Below, in pieces: positions 36,087 through 44,757 of a stretch of 64,000 nt of DNA (its first letter is position 1; every line of letters begins with the position of its first letter). The notes beneath the pieces are model-generated. The model was not told the origin of the DNA. It searched no databases and worked only from the letters and a program-made list of their open reading frames with translations. The stretch is from Aeromicrobium endophyticum (lineage in GTDB: Bacteria; Actinomycetota; Actinomycetes; Propionibacteriales; Nocardioidaceae): contig NZ_QUBR01000001.1 in NCBI RefSeq assembly GCF_003586285.1, positions 1,605,373 through 1,669,372 of the forward strand. Direction: 5' to 3'. The position numbers and the translations under genes are program-made.

Positions 36087-37412
36087 GTGGCCCACCTGAT
36101 CGATGCTGACTTCGTCTACCTGCTGGCCGGCATCGCCCTGCTGCTCGCGGTGGTGCTGCCGGTGGCCCTGCGCTCGGCCGCGCTCTCGGCGCCCGTCGTG
36201 CTGCTCGGCCTGGGTGCGCTGATGGGCCTGCTGCCGCTGCCCGAGGCGGTGCGGCTCACCCCCGGGGACGATCGCGAGGTCATCGAGCACCTCACCGAGT
36301 TCACGGTCATCATCTCGCTGATGGGCGTCGGGCTGGCACTCGACCGTCCGCTCAACATCCGCGCCTGGGGATCGTGGCGACGCTGGGGCACGACGTGGCG
36401 GCTGCTGCTCGTCGCGATGCCGCTGTCGATCGCCGCCACGGCATGGCTCGGCTGGTGGGTCATGGGCCTGGCCCCGGCATCGGCGATCCTGCTCGGTGCC
36501 GCGCTGGCGCCGACCGACCCCGTGCTGGCCTCCGACGTCCAGGTGGAGGGACCGACGACCGACGAGGACGACGAGACCGAGATCGACGAGCACGACGAGG
36601 TGCGGTTCGCCCTCACGTCGGAGGCCGGGATGAACGACGGGCTGGCCTTCCCGTTCGTGCACCTCGCGATCCTCGTCGTCGGCGCGGGCTCGCTGGCCGA
36701 CTGGGGCGTCCAGTGGGTGGCGTGGGACCTGCTCGGCAAGGTCGTCGTCGGCGTCGCCATCGGGATGGCGTCCGGCTGGGCGTTGGCCAGGGTCGCGTTC
36801 CGCTCTCGACGACCCTCGATCCGGACGGCCGAGACGGGCGAGCCGTTGCTGGCGATCGCCGCCGTGCTGCTGTCGTACGGCCTCGCGCAGGTGGCGCACG
36901 GGTACGGGTTCCTCGCGGTGTTCGCCTGCGCCATGACGCTGCGGTCGATGGAGCGCACCGCCGAGTACCACGCACTCATGCACCAGGTCATCGAACGGCT
37001 CGAGCGGCTCCTGACGCTGGTGGTGCTGCTGCTGCTGGGCGTCGCGATCTCCGGCGGCCTGCTCGACTCCCTCAGCTGGCGGGGCGCGGCGGTGGGCGTC
37101 GTGCTGCTGCTGGTGGTGCGTCCCGTCACGGCCTGGATCGCGCTGAGGGTCGGGGCGCGACGCAAGCACGAGGTGGACGGCGAGGGGCTCGGCCCCCGCG
37201 AGCGGCTCGCGACGGCGTTCTTCGGCATCCGCGGGATCGGATCGATCTACTACCTCGCCTACGCGACGGGGCACGAGCACTTCGAGCGTGCCGACACCCT
37301 GTGGTCGACGGTCGCGTTCGTCATCGCGGTCTCGGTCGTGCTGCACGGGATCACGGCCACGCCGGTGATGCGCTGGCTCGACGACCACCGCACGGCCGCC
37401 GCGGCGCGCTGA
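36087..37412 (+). CDS. Cation/proton antiporter, CPA1 (NhaP) type
   Basis: 441 aa, about twelve helices. The ion-site PTDPVLASDV and EAGMNDGLAFPF match CPA1 exchangers. Between them an acidic loop (TTDEDDETEIDEHDEVRF) is longer than usual and may sense cations. It exchanges Na+ or K+ for protons. GTG 36087 lies 28 bp after the NRAMP stop, so the two are probably one transcript. Confidence 0.88.
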   Translation: MAHLIDADFVYLLAGIALLLAVVLPVALRSAALSAPVVLLGLGALMGLLPLPEAVRLTPGDDREVIEHLTEFTVIISLMGVGLALDRPLNIRAWGSWRRWGTTWRLLLVAMPLSIAATAWLGWWVMGLAPASAILLGAALAPTDPVLASDVQVEGPTTDEDDETEIDEHDEVRFALTSEAGMNDGLAFPFVHLAILVVGAGSLADWGVQWVAWDLLGKVVVGVAIGMASGWALARVAFRSRRPSIRTAETGEPLLAIAAVLLSYGLAQVAHGYGFLAVFACAMTLRSMERTAEYHALMHQVIERLERLLTLVVLLLLGVAISGGLLDSLSWRGAAVGVVLLLVVRPVTAWIALRVGARRKHEVDGEGLGPRERLATAFFGIRGIGSIYYLAYATGHEHFERADTLWSTVAFVIAVSVVLHGITATPVMRWLDDHRTAAAAR

Positions 37413-37449
37413 CCGGGCGACGCGCAGGCGCCTCTGCCACACTCGCGGG

Positions 37450-38541
37450 GTGGCACTCCCGACACCCGGGCTCCCTCGACGGCTGGGGGCGGCCCGCACC
37501 AACCTGACCGACAAGCTGCGCCGCCGGCCGATCGCCGACCTGCGCGGCATGCCCCGCGAGGTCGTCGAGCAGCGCGCGTCGTTCACGCTCTACCGCTACG
37601 ACCCGGTCGCCGGCATCGAGCAGCAGGGACGCCCGGTGCTGCTCGTCCCGCCGCTGGCGGCGCCGGCCCTGGCCTTCGACCTGCGCCGCGGGTGCAGCCT
37701 GGTCGAGTACTTCGTGCACCAGGGTCGGCCGGTCTACCTGGTCGACTACGGACCGGTCAGCTTCGCGCACCGGGGCCTCGGCATCGAGCACTGGGTCGAC
37801 TCGGTCGTGCCCGCCGCCGTCGAGCTGGTCGTCGCTCACTCCGGTGCCGCCTCGGTGCACCTGGCGGGCTGGAGCCTCGGCGGCATCTTCACGGTTTTCA
37901 CGGCCGCCGCCCACCCCGAGCTGCCACTGGCCTCGGTGACGGCCGTGGCCAGCCCGTTCGACCTGCGCCAGGTGCCGCTGCTGGCCCTCGCGCGTCCGAT
38001 CGACCGCGTGGCCGGGCCCCTCGTCGGGCCGGCCTACCGTGCGCTGGGCGGCGTCCCGGCGCCGCTGACGCGCCTGGGCTTCCAGGTGTCGAGCCTCGAC
38101 AAGTACCTCACCAAGCCGGTCGCGATGGTGGTGCACGCGGACGATCGCGACTTCCTGGCGCAGCTCGAGGCGGTCGACCGGTTCATGGCGTCGATGTACG
38201 CCTACCCGGGGCGCACGTTCGGGCAGCTGTACCACGTCGTGATGCGCAGCAACGAGTTCGCGACCGGCACCATGGAGCTCGCGGGGCGTCCCGTCGAGCT
38301 GGCGCGGATCGACGTCCCCGTGCTGGTGGTCGCCGGCACGGGCGACACCCTGGCTCCCGAGCCCGCCGTGCACCACCTGCTCGACCTCGTCACGGGCTCG
38401 CCCGACGGACGGCTCGTGCGCGCGCCGGGCGGACACCTCGGTGTGCTGACCGGACGCGCGGCACGCCGCACGACCTGGCCGGCGATGGAGGTCTTCTTCC
38501 GGCAGCACGACCCTGTCGTCCCGGCGACGGCTGGGGGATGA
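37450..38541 (+). CDS. Alpha/beta hydrolase, PHA-synthase-like
   Basis: 363 aa. The layout follows PhaC/PhaE-like proteins (VLLVPPLAAPALAFDLRRGCSLVEYFVHQGRPVYLVDYG), but the lipase box is GWSLGG with a serine where true PHA synthases have cysteine. Asp is in GTGDTLAP and His in PGGHLG. It is thus more likely an esterase or depolymerase than a polymerase. GTG 37450 has CACACT 6 nt before it. The next gene starts 8 bp after the stop. Confidence 0.8.
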   Translation: MALPTPGLPRRLGAARTNLTDKLRRRPIADLRGMPREVVEQRASFTLYRYDPVAGIEQQGRPVLLVPPLAAPALAFDLRRGCSLVEYFVHQGRPVYLVDYGPVSFAHRGLGIEHWVDSVVPAAVELVVAHSGAASVHLAGWSLGGIFTVFTAAAHPELPLASVTAVASPFDLRQVPLLALARPIDRVAGPLVGPAYRALGGVPAPLTRLGFQVSSLDKYLTKPVAMVVHADDRDFLAQLEAVDRFMASMYAYPGRTFGQLYHVVMRSNEFATGTMELAGRPVELARIDVPVLVVAGTGDTLAPEPAVHHLLDLVTGSPDGRLVRAPGGHLGVLTGRAARRTTWPAMEVFFRQHDPVVPATAGG

Positions 38542-38548
38542 TGGACCC

Positions 38549-39409
38549 ATGCCCGAGCTGCCCGAGGTCAATGCGCTGGTGGAGTTCCTCGACGACCAGA
38601 TGACCGGCGCGGTCGTCGCCGCCGTCGAGCTCGCGTCGTTCGCCGTGCTCAAGACCTTCGACCCGCCGGCGTCCGCCCTCGAGGGGCTCGAGGTCTCGGG
38701 CGTCACGCGCCACGGCAAGTTCATCGACATCGACGTCAGCGGCCTCCACGTCGTGGTGCACCTGGCCAAGGCGGGCTGGCTGCGGTGGTCCGACTCGTTG
38801 CCCGACACCCGGCTCAAGCTGGGCGCCAGCAACATCGCGGCGCGGGTGCGGCTCGATCGCGGCGACGGCCCGACGGTCGGCTTCGACGTCACCGAGGCGG
38901 GCACGCGCAAGGGCCTGGCGATGTACGTCGTCGCGACGCCCACCGACGTGCCCGGCATCGCCGCGCTCGGCCCCGACCCCCTCGCGGACGGCTTCGAGCT
39001 GCGCCCGCTGCTGGGCCGGCGCATGCAGGTCAAGCGGCTGCTGCGCGACCAGAAGATCATCGCCGGCGTGGGCAACGCCTACAGCGACGAGATCCTCCAC
39101 GCGGCCAAGCTGTCGCCGTTCGCGATCGCCGAGGCCCTCGACGACGACGAGGTCGCGCGTCTCGAGGAGGCCGTGCAGCACATCCTGCGCGAGGCGGTCG
39201 ACGAGGCGCGCGGCAAGCCGGCCGACGAGCTCAAGGACGACAAGCGCACCCGCATGCGCGTGCACGGGCGGGCCGGAGAGGTCTGCCCGGTCTGCGGGGA
39301 CACGGTGCTCGAGGTGACCTACGCGCAGTCGGCGCTGCAGTACTGCCCGACCTGCCAGACCGGCGGCAAGCCCCTCAAGGACCGCACGACGAGCAAGTTC
39401 CTCAAGTAG
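38549..39409 (+). CDS. Fpg/Nei-family DNA glycosylase
   Basis: 286 aa. It removes oxidised bases and nicks DNA. MPELPEV gives the catalytic Pro2 and Glu3; Lys in RHGKFIDI is the beta-hairpin lysine; the H2TH segment is GVGNAYSDEIL; and a C-terminal zinc finger has CPVC ... CPTC with the usual TSKFLK-like end. VVHLAKAGWLRW and overall form match the actinobacterial Nei2/Fpg2-like branch rather than MutM. ATG 38549 has GATGAT 6 nt upstream. Confidence 0.9.
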   Translation: MPELPEVNALVEFLDDQMTGAVVAAVELASFAVLKTFDPPASALEGLEVSGVTRHGKFIDIDVSGLHVVVHLAKAGWLRWSDSLPDTRLKLGASNIAARVRLDRGDGPTVGFDVTEAGTRKGLAMYVVATPTDVPGIAALGPDPLADGFELRPLLGRRMQVKRLLRDQKIIAGVGNAYSDEILHAAKLSPFAIAEALDDDEVARLEEAVQHILREAVDEARGKPADELKDDKRTRMRVHGRAGEVCPVCGDTVLEVTYAQSALQYCPTCQTGGKPLKDRTTSKFLK

Positions 39410-39578
39410 CGCGCGGCTCCTTCGTCGCCGCTCCCGCTGCTCGTGCCTCGCAGCGGCCGTGCTTCGCACGGGCGCTTGCCTGCGCGCCCCCACTCGCTAG
39501 CGCTCGCGGGAGGTGCCCCCAGCTGGCGCTCGCTTGGCCAGTGGCTGCGTTGCTAGCCCGGGTTCGCCGGGTCGGGTT
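39410..39578. repeat. GC-rich region of nested hairpins
   Basis: This 169-bp space between convergent genes contains ccgtgcttcgcacgg, ctcgctagcgctcgcggg, ctggcgctcgcttggccag and cccgggttcgccggg, several small dyads rich in CTCGC/GCGAG. No open frame fits a gene. It resembles clustered extragenic repeats and would end both transcripts. Confidence 0.55.
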
Positions 39579-40406
39579 CTAGCCGGCGGCTACCAAGGCG
39601 ACGGCCAGCGCCGCGGTGATGAGGCCTGCGGCTTGCCAGCGGAGGATCTTCTCGCGCAGCACGACGGCCGCCAGCAGCACCGTGCTGGCCGGGTAGAGCG
39701 ACGAGATCACCGACACGACGGACAGCAGGCCGTGCTGCGACGCGTACAGGAAGGCTCCCTGCGCGGTGGCGCCGAGCGGCCCCATCACGACCGCTGACCA
39801 GGCCGCGCGGCTGCGGGGGAGCCAGGCCTGTCGCAGCACCGTCGCCGTCACGACGACGCTCGCGATCGACGTGATCTGCGAGAACGCGAGCGGCATCAGG
39901 CCGGCGTCGTCGCCGATCTGGCCGAGGAAGACGAACAGCAGGCCGAAGCCGCCGCCCGCCAGCACGCCGTCCAGCACCCCACCGCGGTGCGAGGGATCGT
40001 CGTCGACGACACGGGAGATCAGGGCGATCGCGGGGAAGGCCAGCACGATGCCGGCCACGACGGTGGTCGACGGACGGTCGCCGGTCGCGACGCCCACCGC
40101 GACCGGGATCAGCGCCGTGCCGATGGCCGAGATGGGCGCGACCACGCCCATCCGAGCGGTCGACAGGCCGCGGTAGAGGAATGCGGCGCCGAAGCCGCCG
40201 CCGAGGCCGGCCAGGGCCCCGAACACGAGGTCGTGGGTCGTCGGGGATCCGCCCACGACCACGGCGGCGACCAGGCTCAGCACGCCCGACGACGTCTGCC
40301 CCACGACGGCCACCTGCCAGGGCGAGACCCGCTTGGCGAAGATGCCGCCGAGGAAGTCCGAGACGCCGTACGCGAGAGCCGAGACGAGCGACAGGACGAT
40401 GGCCAC
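39579..40406 (-). CDS. EamA/DMT-family transporter
   Basis: 275 aa, ten helices in two repeats (YGVSDFLGGIFAKRVSPWQV; SSLYPASTVLLAAVVLREKI). Third DMT exporter of the window and not closely similar to the other two. Cargo unknown. GTG 40406 has TACGCT (40418-40413) 6 nt upstream. It is divergent from the next membrane protein, 51 bp away. Confidence 0.85.
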   Translation of the reverse strand: MAIVLSLVSALAYGVSDFLGGIFAKRVSPWQVAVVGQTSSGVLSLVAAVVVGGSPTTHDLVFGALAGLGGGFGAAFLYRGLSTARMGVVAPISAIGTALIPVAVGVATGDRPSTTVVAGIVLAFPAIALISRVVDDDPSHRGGVLDGVLAGGGFGLLFVFLGQIGDDAGLMPLAFSQITSIASVVVTATVLRQAWLPRSRAAWSAVVMGPLGATAQGAFLYASQHGLLSVVSVISSLYPASTVLLAAVVLREKILRWQAAGLITAALAVALVAAG

Positions 40407-40457
40407 CCGCCGAGCGTACGGGCCGAGGGGCTGCGGCGTCGTCGCTAGGCTGGGTCC

Positions 40458-41093
40458 GTGAGATTCCGCAGATCAGGAGCCCTTGGCTCGCAGGCCAATG
40501 CCGCCATCAACGACTTCGCGTCACGGGTCGACGGACGCGCGACCGAGGTGGCCGGGCGTGCGGCGCAGGTGATCACCGTGGCGGTGCGGGTGCTGCGCAT
40601 CCCCACCGCGGTCGTCGGGGCCCTGTCGGTGCCGTTCATCGCCGCGACGCTGGTGCTCGGCCTGCTGGCCGACGGTGCGGTCGGCATCGTGGTGCTCGTC
40701 GCCGGCATCGTCCTGGCCGGCGTCAACGCGTTCTTCTGGGCTCGGCGCGGCCGCATCCTGCGGGCCGTCGACGATCCCGACCGGCTCGCGACCGAGCTGG
40801 CCGTGATGCTGACGATGACGGGCAAGGTCGACGAGGCCCGGGGCGTGCTGACGCAGGTGGCCGGCACCTCGGGCGGATGGCGCGTGATGGGACGGCTCCG
40901 CGGCCTGTGGCAGGGCACGCAGCTGAGCGGCCGCTGGATCGACGAGATCGGCGACCTGCCGCGAGCCCGCTACTTCGGCCCGCCGAAGATCGGCACGACG
41001 ATCACGATCGCGGTCGCGGCCCTGTGGCTCGTGCCGGTGTCGATCGTGGTCGCCCTGTTCTCGCTGATCGGGACGGTCGCCGGCGCGCTCTGA
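40458..41093 (+). CDS. Membrane protein, unknown
   Basis: 211 aa. A basic amphipathic head (about 50 residues) precedes a hydrophobic pair (about 52-95), then a soluble middle (ELAVMLTMTGKVDEARGVLTQVAG ... MGRLRGLWQGTQLSGRW) and a C-terminal helix (about 183-208). I do not recognise the family. GTG 40458 has TAGGCT 6 nt upstream. It converges on the large STAND-like gene with 12 bp between stops. Confidence 0.75.
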   Translation: MRFRRSGALGSQANAAINDFASRVDGRATEVAGRAAQVITVAVRVLRIPTAVVGALSVPFIAATLVLGLLADGAVGIVVLVAGIVLAGVNAFFWARRGRILRAVDDPDRLATELAVMLTMTGKVDEARGVLTQVAGTSGGWRVMGRLRGLWQGTQLSGRWIDEIGDLPRARYFGPPKIGTTITIAVAALWLVPVSIVVALFSLIGTVAGAL

Positions 41094-41105
41094 CGCTCGA
41101 CGCCC

Positions 41106-43466
41106 TCAGCGCGCGAGACGCCCCGACAGGTCGGCCAGGTCAGCCAGGTGGGCCCGCGTGCCGTCATCGAGGTCGGTGGCGCGGCGTGCCATGTCGAGCA
41201 CGAACTGTGCCACCCCGGCGGCCATCAGGCGGGCCTCCTTCGCCTCGAGCTCGATCGCGATCCGCACGATGGAGTCGATGTCGTAGGCGTGGGTGGCTCG
41301 GGCGAACCGCTGCCAGACCAGAGGCCGGCCGGCCGGGTCGACCAGGTCGTCCACGACCTCGAGCAGCCGTGCCAGCTGCGGGGGGCCGCCGATCAGCACC
41401 CCGGCGCCTGCGGCCTCGATCGCGGCCTGGAGCAGCCCACGGGAGCTGGCCTCCTCGAACGCGTCGTTGAGGATCTCGAGGGCCACCTCGGGCTCGGCCA
41501 TGGCGTCGTGGGCGCCGGCCATCGTGATGCGGCGCGCCAGATCGGTCTCCGGCATGAGGGACGGGTGGCGTGCCGCGGCCGCGAGGGCCGCCCGTGCCTC
41601 GGGCGCGCGGTCGAGGTGGACGAGGCACTCGGCCGCCATCGCCTCGACCCACCCGCGCAGGTGGCGCGGATCGTTGGGCCCCATGTCGTTCAAGGCCTGC
41701 AGCGCGCTGTCGAGGGCGTCGTCGAGGCGGCCGTGCTGCATCCAGACCCGGGCTTGCAGCGCCAGCGTGAGACGTCCGCCGCCGGTGCCGAAGGGCCCGG
41801 CCGAGTACGCCTCGAGCGCGCGCTCCGCACCGTCGAGGTCGAGGGCCGCGACGTGCGCGGCGATCAGCATCTCGCGGCTGCCGTCGAGGTGGAAGGCGCT
41901 GATGGGCTCGCCGCTGCCGAGCAGGCTGCTGAGGGCGAACTCGGACGACTCGACGGCCTGGACGGGTCGCCCCACGCTGAACAGAGCACCTGACAGGGCG
42001 GTGAAGGTCACCGCACGGTTGCCGGGGGACAGCTGGTCGGAGAAGGCGAGCGCGCGCAAGCGGCTGGCGACCCGGTCGCCGCCGCGGGTGAAGGTCTGGT
42101 GCACGAGCTCGGCGAGCGTGCGGATGGCGTCGCGCCGCCTGCGCACAGCAGGATCGTCGTGCTCGATCGCCCGGCGGACGAGCTGATCGCGCTCGTTCTC
42201 GTCGTCGAGCACCTGGGCGGCCCGGATGTAGGCGAAGAGCTCGTCCTCGGTCAGCTCGTCGGGGTCGACCCCGACGAACATCTCGTGGAAGTCGCCGCTG
42301 TCTCCGAGCTCGAGCAGCGCGTAGCCGCGCTCGACCGGGGCGATGGTGCGGTGCTCCTGGTTGCTCGCCGAGTCGGAGTAGACCAGCGCCCTGCGGAACC
42401 GGGTCTCGAGATTGGCCTCGCGGGCGGCGCGCGCTGCGAGCTCGACCGGCAGCAGGTGACCGGTGGCCAGCCACCAGTCGGCGACGCGGGGAGCGACCCC
42501 GGGCAGCGTGATCGTGCGCGTGAGCTCGGCCGAGTACCGGTCGTGGAGCTCACGCTGTCGATCGAGGGTCATCGCGCGCCGGATCGCCGTGCCCTCGACC
42601 GCGAAGACGAAGCGCAGGGTGCCGTCGGACTCGGAGAGGACCCCGCGGGCGACGGCGTCGTCGACGGTCGCGCGTCCGAACGACGCGCGCGCCTCGTCGG
42701 CGTCGACCCGACCGAGCAGCGCCGAGACGTCGAGGGCGTCTCGGCGCGACGCGTCGGTCTGCGCGTCGGAGCCGGGCACCGGGACGGTGGCCTCGAGCGT
42801 CAGGGCATCGTCGCGGACGACGATGAGCCCGGACGCGACCGATGCGTCGACGAAACGTTGGACGAGCTCGTACGACCCGCCGCTGCGGCGGTGCACGAGC
42901 TCGGTCACGGCTGCGTCGGGGCGCGCGGCGAACCTCTGTTGCAGCTTCTCGTCAAGCGTGTCGACGTCGAGCGGGCCGACCTCCACGACGTCACCGACCT
43001 GGCCCAGCCACTCGAGCGTCGCGCGGGCGTCCGGCGCGGCGGTCGTCACGAGGCGCAGGTCGTCGGACTCGGCCAGGCGCAACAGCACCTCGACGCTCTG
43101 GGCGTCGCACTGGTCGGCTCCGATCAGCACGACCGAGGCGGGTCGGTCGCGCTGGTCGAGCCGCTGACGGATCAGGTGCTCGACGTCGTCGAGGTCGTCG
43201 TCGGCGGCAGGGTGCTCGCCGAGCCACAGCTGGCCCACCGCGAAGTAGGGGCGAGCGTCGTCGCCGGCGCGGGCGACGTGGCGATGGGGCGACGGGCGGT
43301 CGATCAGGCCGGCGACGTCGGCGGCCAGCCGCTCGCGGGCGCCGGTGGACGTGCCGGTGATCACCAGCACCCGGCGTCGGTGCAGACGCGAGCGCGTCTG
43401 CTCGACGAAGGCGGACGAGAACAGCGGAGGCCACGGGGGATGCGTCGGTCGATCGGCCTCGAGCAC
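41106..43466 (-). CDS. STAND/MalT-like protein lacking P-loop and HTH
   Basis: 786 aa. The layout copies LuxR-type ATP-sensing regulators: a 'P-loop' strand RVLVITGTSTGARERLAADVAGLI (about 32-55), a 'Walker B' strand SVVLIGADQCDAQSVEVLLRLAE, a winged-helix-like part, then about 400 residues of TPR-like helices. But the P-loop lacks GK[ST], the Walker B acid pair is replaced, and no C-terminal HTH follows, since the sequence ends DLSGRLAR and the neighbour begins at once. So it is a pseudo-NTPase, perhaps a scaffold or inhibitor. GTG 43466 has GAGGAG upstream. Not a frameshift product as far as I can see. Confidence 0.75.
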   Translation of the reverse strand: MLEADRPTHPPWPPLFSSAFVEQTRSRLHRRRVLVITGTSTGARERLAADVAGLIDRPSPHRHVARAGDDARPYFAVGQLWLGEHPAADDDLDDVEHLIRQRLDQRDRPASVVLIGADQCDAQSVEVLLRLAESDDLRLVTTAAPDARATLEWLGQVGDVVEVGPLDVDTLDEKLQQRFAARPDAAVTELVHRRSGGSYELVQRFVDASVASGLIVVRDDALTLEATVPVPGSDAQTDASRRDALDVSALLGRVDADEARASFGRATVDDAVARGVLSESDGTLRFVFAVEGTAIRRAMTLDRQRELHDRYSAELTRTITLPGVAPRVADWWLATGHLLPVELAARAAREANLETRFRRALVYSDSASNQEHRTIAPVERGYALLELGDSGDFHEMFVGVDPDELTEDELFAYIRAAQVLDDENERDQLVRRAIEHDDPAVRRRRDAIRTLAELVHQTFTRGGDRVASRLRALAFSDQLSPGNRAVTFTALSGALFSVGRPVQAVESSEFALSSLLGSGEPISAFHLDGSREMLIAAHVAALDLDGAERALEAYSAGPFGTGGGRLTLALQARVWMQHGRLDDALDSALQALNDMGPNDPRHLRGWVEAMAAECLVHLDRAPEARAALAAAARHPSLMPETDLARRITMAGAHDAMAEPEVALEILNDAFEEASSRGLLQAAIEAAGAGVLIGGPPQLARLLEVVDDLVDPAGRPLVWQRFARATHAYDIDSIVRIAIELEAKEARLMAAGVAQFVLDMARRATDLDDGTRAHLADLADLSGRLAR

Positions 43467-43622
43467 GGCTCAGCTCTCCTCTGATAACCCCTTGGCGTGC
43501 CCACGATAGTGCGAACAACGGGGGCGGTGGAAGGAGGCGCGCTGTCCCTGACATCGATGCTGTGACGGTTCGTCGCGCGGTGGCACCGGAATGCTCGGGG
43601 CCCGCCGGAGGTTCACCCCTGC

Positions 43623-44702
43623 GTGCCCCAGCTCTTCGAACCCCTGACCCTGCGCGGGACGACCGCGCGCAATCGTGCCTGGCTCGCCGCGATGTGCCAG
43701 TACAGCGCCTTCGCCCGCGACGGGATGCCCACCGACTGGCACCTGGTCAACCTCGGCCAGCACGCGACCGGTGGCTTCGGCCTGGTCATGACCGAGGCGA
43801 CCGCAGTGGTGCCGGAAGGTCGCATCAGCCCCGAGGACGTCGGCATCTGGTCGGACGATCACGTCGCGTCGTGGCGCCGCATCGCCGACTTCGTCCGCGA
43901 GCAGGGGGCGGTGCCCGCGATGCAGCTCGCCCATGCCGGCCGCAAGGCGTCGACGTACGGCCTGAGCGGGCAGGCCGGGACGGTCCCGGTCGACGACGGC
44001 GGGTGGGAGCCGGTCGGGCCGACGGCGGTGGCCTACGAGGGCTACGACGTCCCGCGCGAACTGACGACCGCCGAGGTCGAGGCGGTGCCGCAGGCCTTCG
44101 CCGAGGCCGCCCGGCGTGCCGACGAGGCGGGCTTCGAGGTCGTCGAGATCCACGCGGCGCACGGTTACCTGCTGCACCAGTTCGTCTCGCCGCTGTCGAA
44201 CCGGCGCACCGACCAGTACGGCGGGTCGTTCGACGGACGCACGCGCCTCGTGGTCGAGGTGGTCGACGCCGTCCGCGCGGTGTGGCCCGACCACAAGCCG
44301 CTGTTCGTCCGGTTCTCGGCCACCGACTGGGCCGACGGCGGCTGGGACGTCGAGCAGACCGGTCGGCTCGCCGAGCGGCTGAAGGATCACGGCGTCGACC
44401 TGGTCGACGTGTCGTCGGGAGGGCTGGTCGCCCACCAGCAGATCGACGTCGGCCCGGGCTACCAGGTGCCCTTCGCCGCGGCGGTGCGTCGTGCGAGCGG
44501 GCTGCCGGTCGTCGCGGTCGGGCTCATCACCGAGCCCGAGCAGGCCGAGCAGGTGCTGACCGACGGCGCGGCCGACGCCGTGATGCTGGCCCGGGCGGCC
44601 ATCCGCGAGCCGGGCTGGCCGTTGCGCGCCGCCCACGAGCTCGGCGTCCCGGTCAAGGACGCGCCGTACCCGCCCCAGCACGCCCGCGGCGCCTGGCGGT
44701 GA
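43623..44702 (+). CDS. Old Yellow Enzyme, YqjM-type
   Basis: 359 aa FMN-dependent NADPH oxidoreductase that reduces activated alkenes. Cys25 and Tyr27 in AAMCQYSA mark the YqjM class; [10 protein letters not shown] gives the substrate-binding His, and [29 protein letters not shown] is the flavin/active-site block. GTG 43623 has GGAGG 12 nt upstream. The 156-bp gap before it holds the divergent promoters of this and the STAND-like gene. Confidence 0.9.
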   Translation: MPQLFEPLTLRGTTARNRAWLAAMCQYSAFARDGMPTDWHLVNLGQHATGGFGLVMTEATAVVPEGRISPEDVGIWSDDHVASWRRIADFVREQGAVPAMQLAHAGRKASTYGLSGQAGTVPVDDGGWEPVGPTAVAYEGYDVPRELTTAEVEAVPQAFAEAARRADEAGFEVVEIHAAHGYLLHQFVSPLSNRRTDQYGGSFDGRTRLVVEVVDAVRAVWPDHKPLFVRFSATDWADGGWDVEQTGRLAERLKDHGVDLVDVSSGGLVAHQQIDVGPGYQVPFAAAVRRASGLPVVAVGLITEPEQAEQVLTDGAADAVMLARAAIREPGWPLRAAHELGVPVKDAPYPPQHARGAWR

Positions 44703-44757
44703 CCGGCCGCACCTCGCTGGCGTCTGGGGCCGCGCGCGGACCGATAGGATCAGGGGC

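Noticed and set aside
37450-38541. True PHA synthase
   Set aside because: The nucleophile is serine in GWSLGG, not the cysteine that PHA synthases need.
41094-41105. Lost LuxR HTH by frameshift of the STAND-like gene
   Set aside because: Only 12 bp separate its stop from the end of the converging gene, so no HTH remnant can be present.
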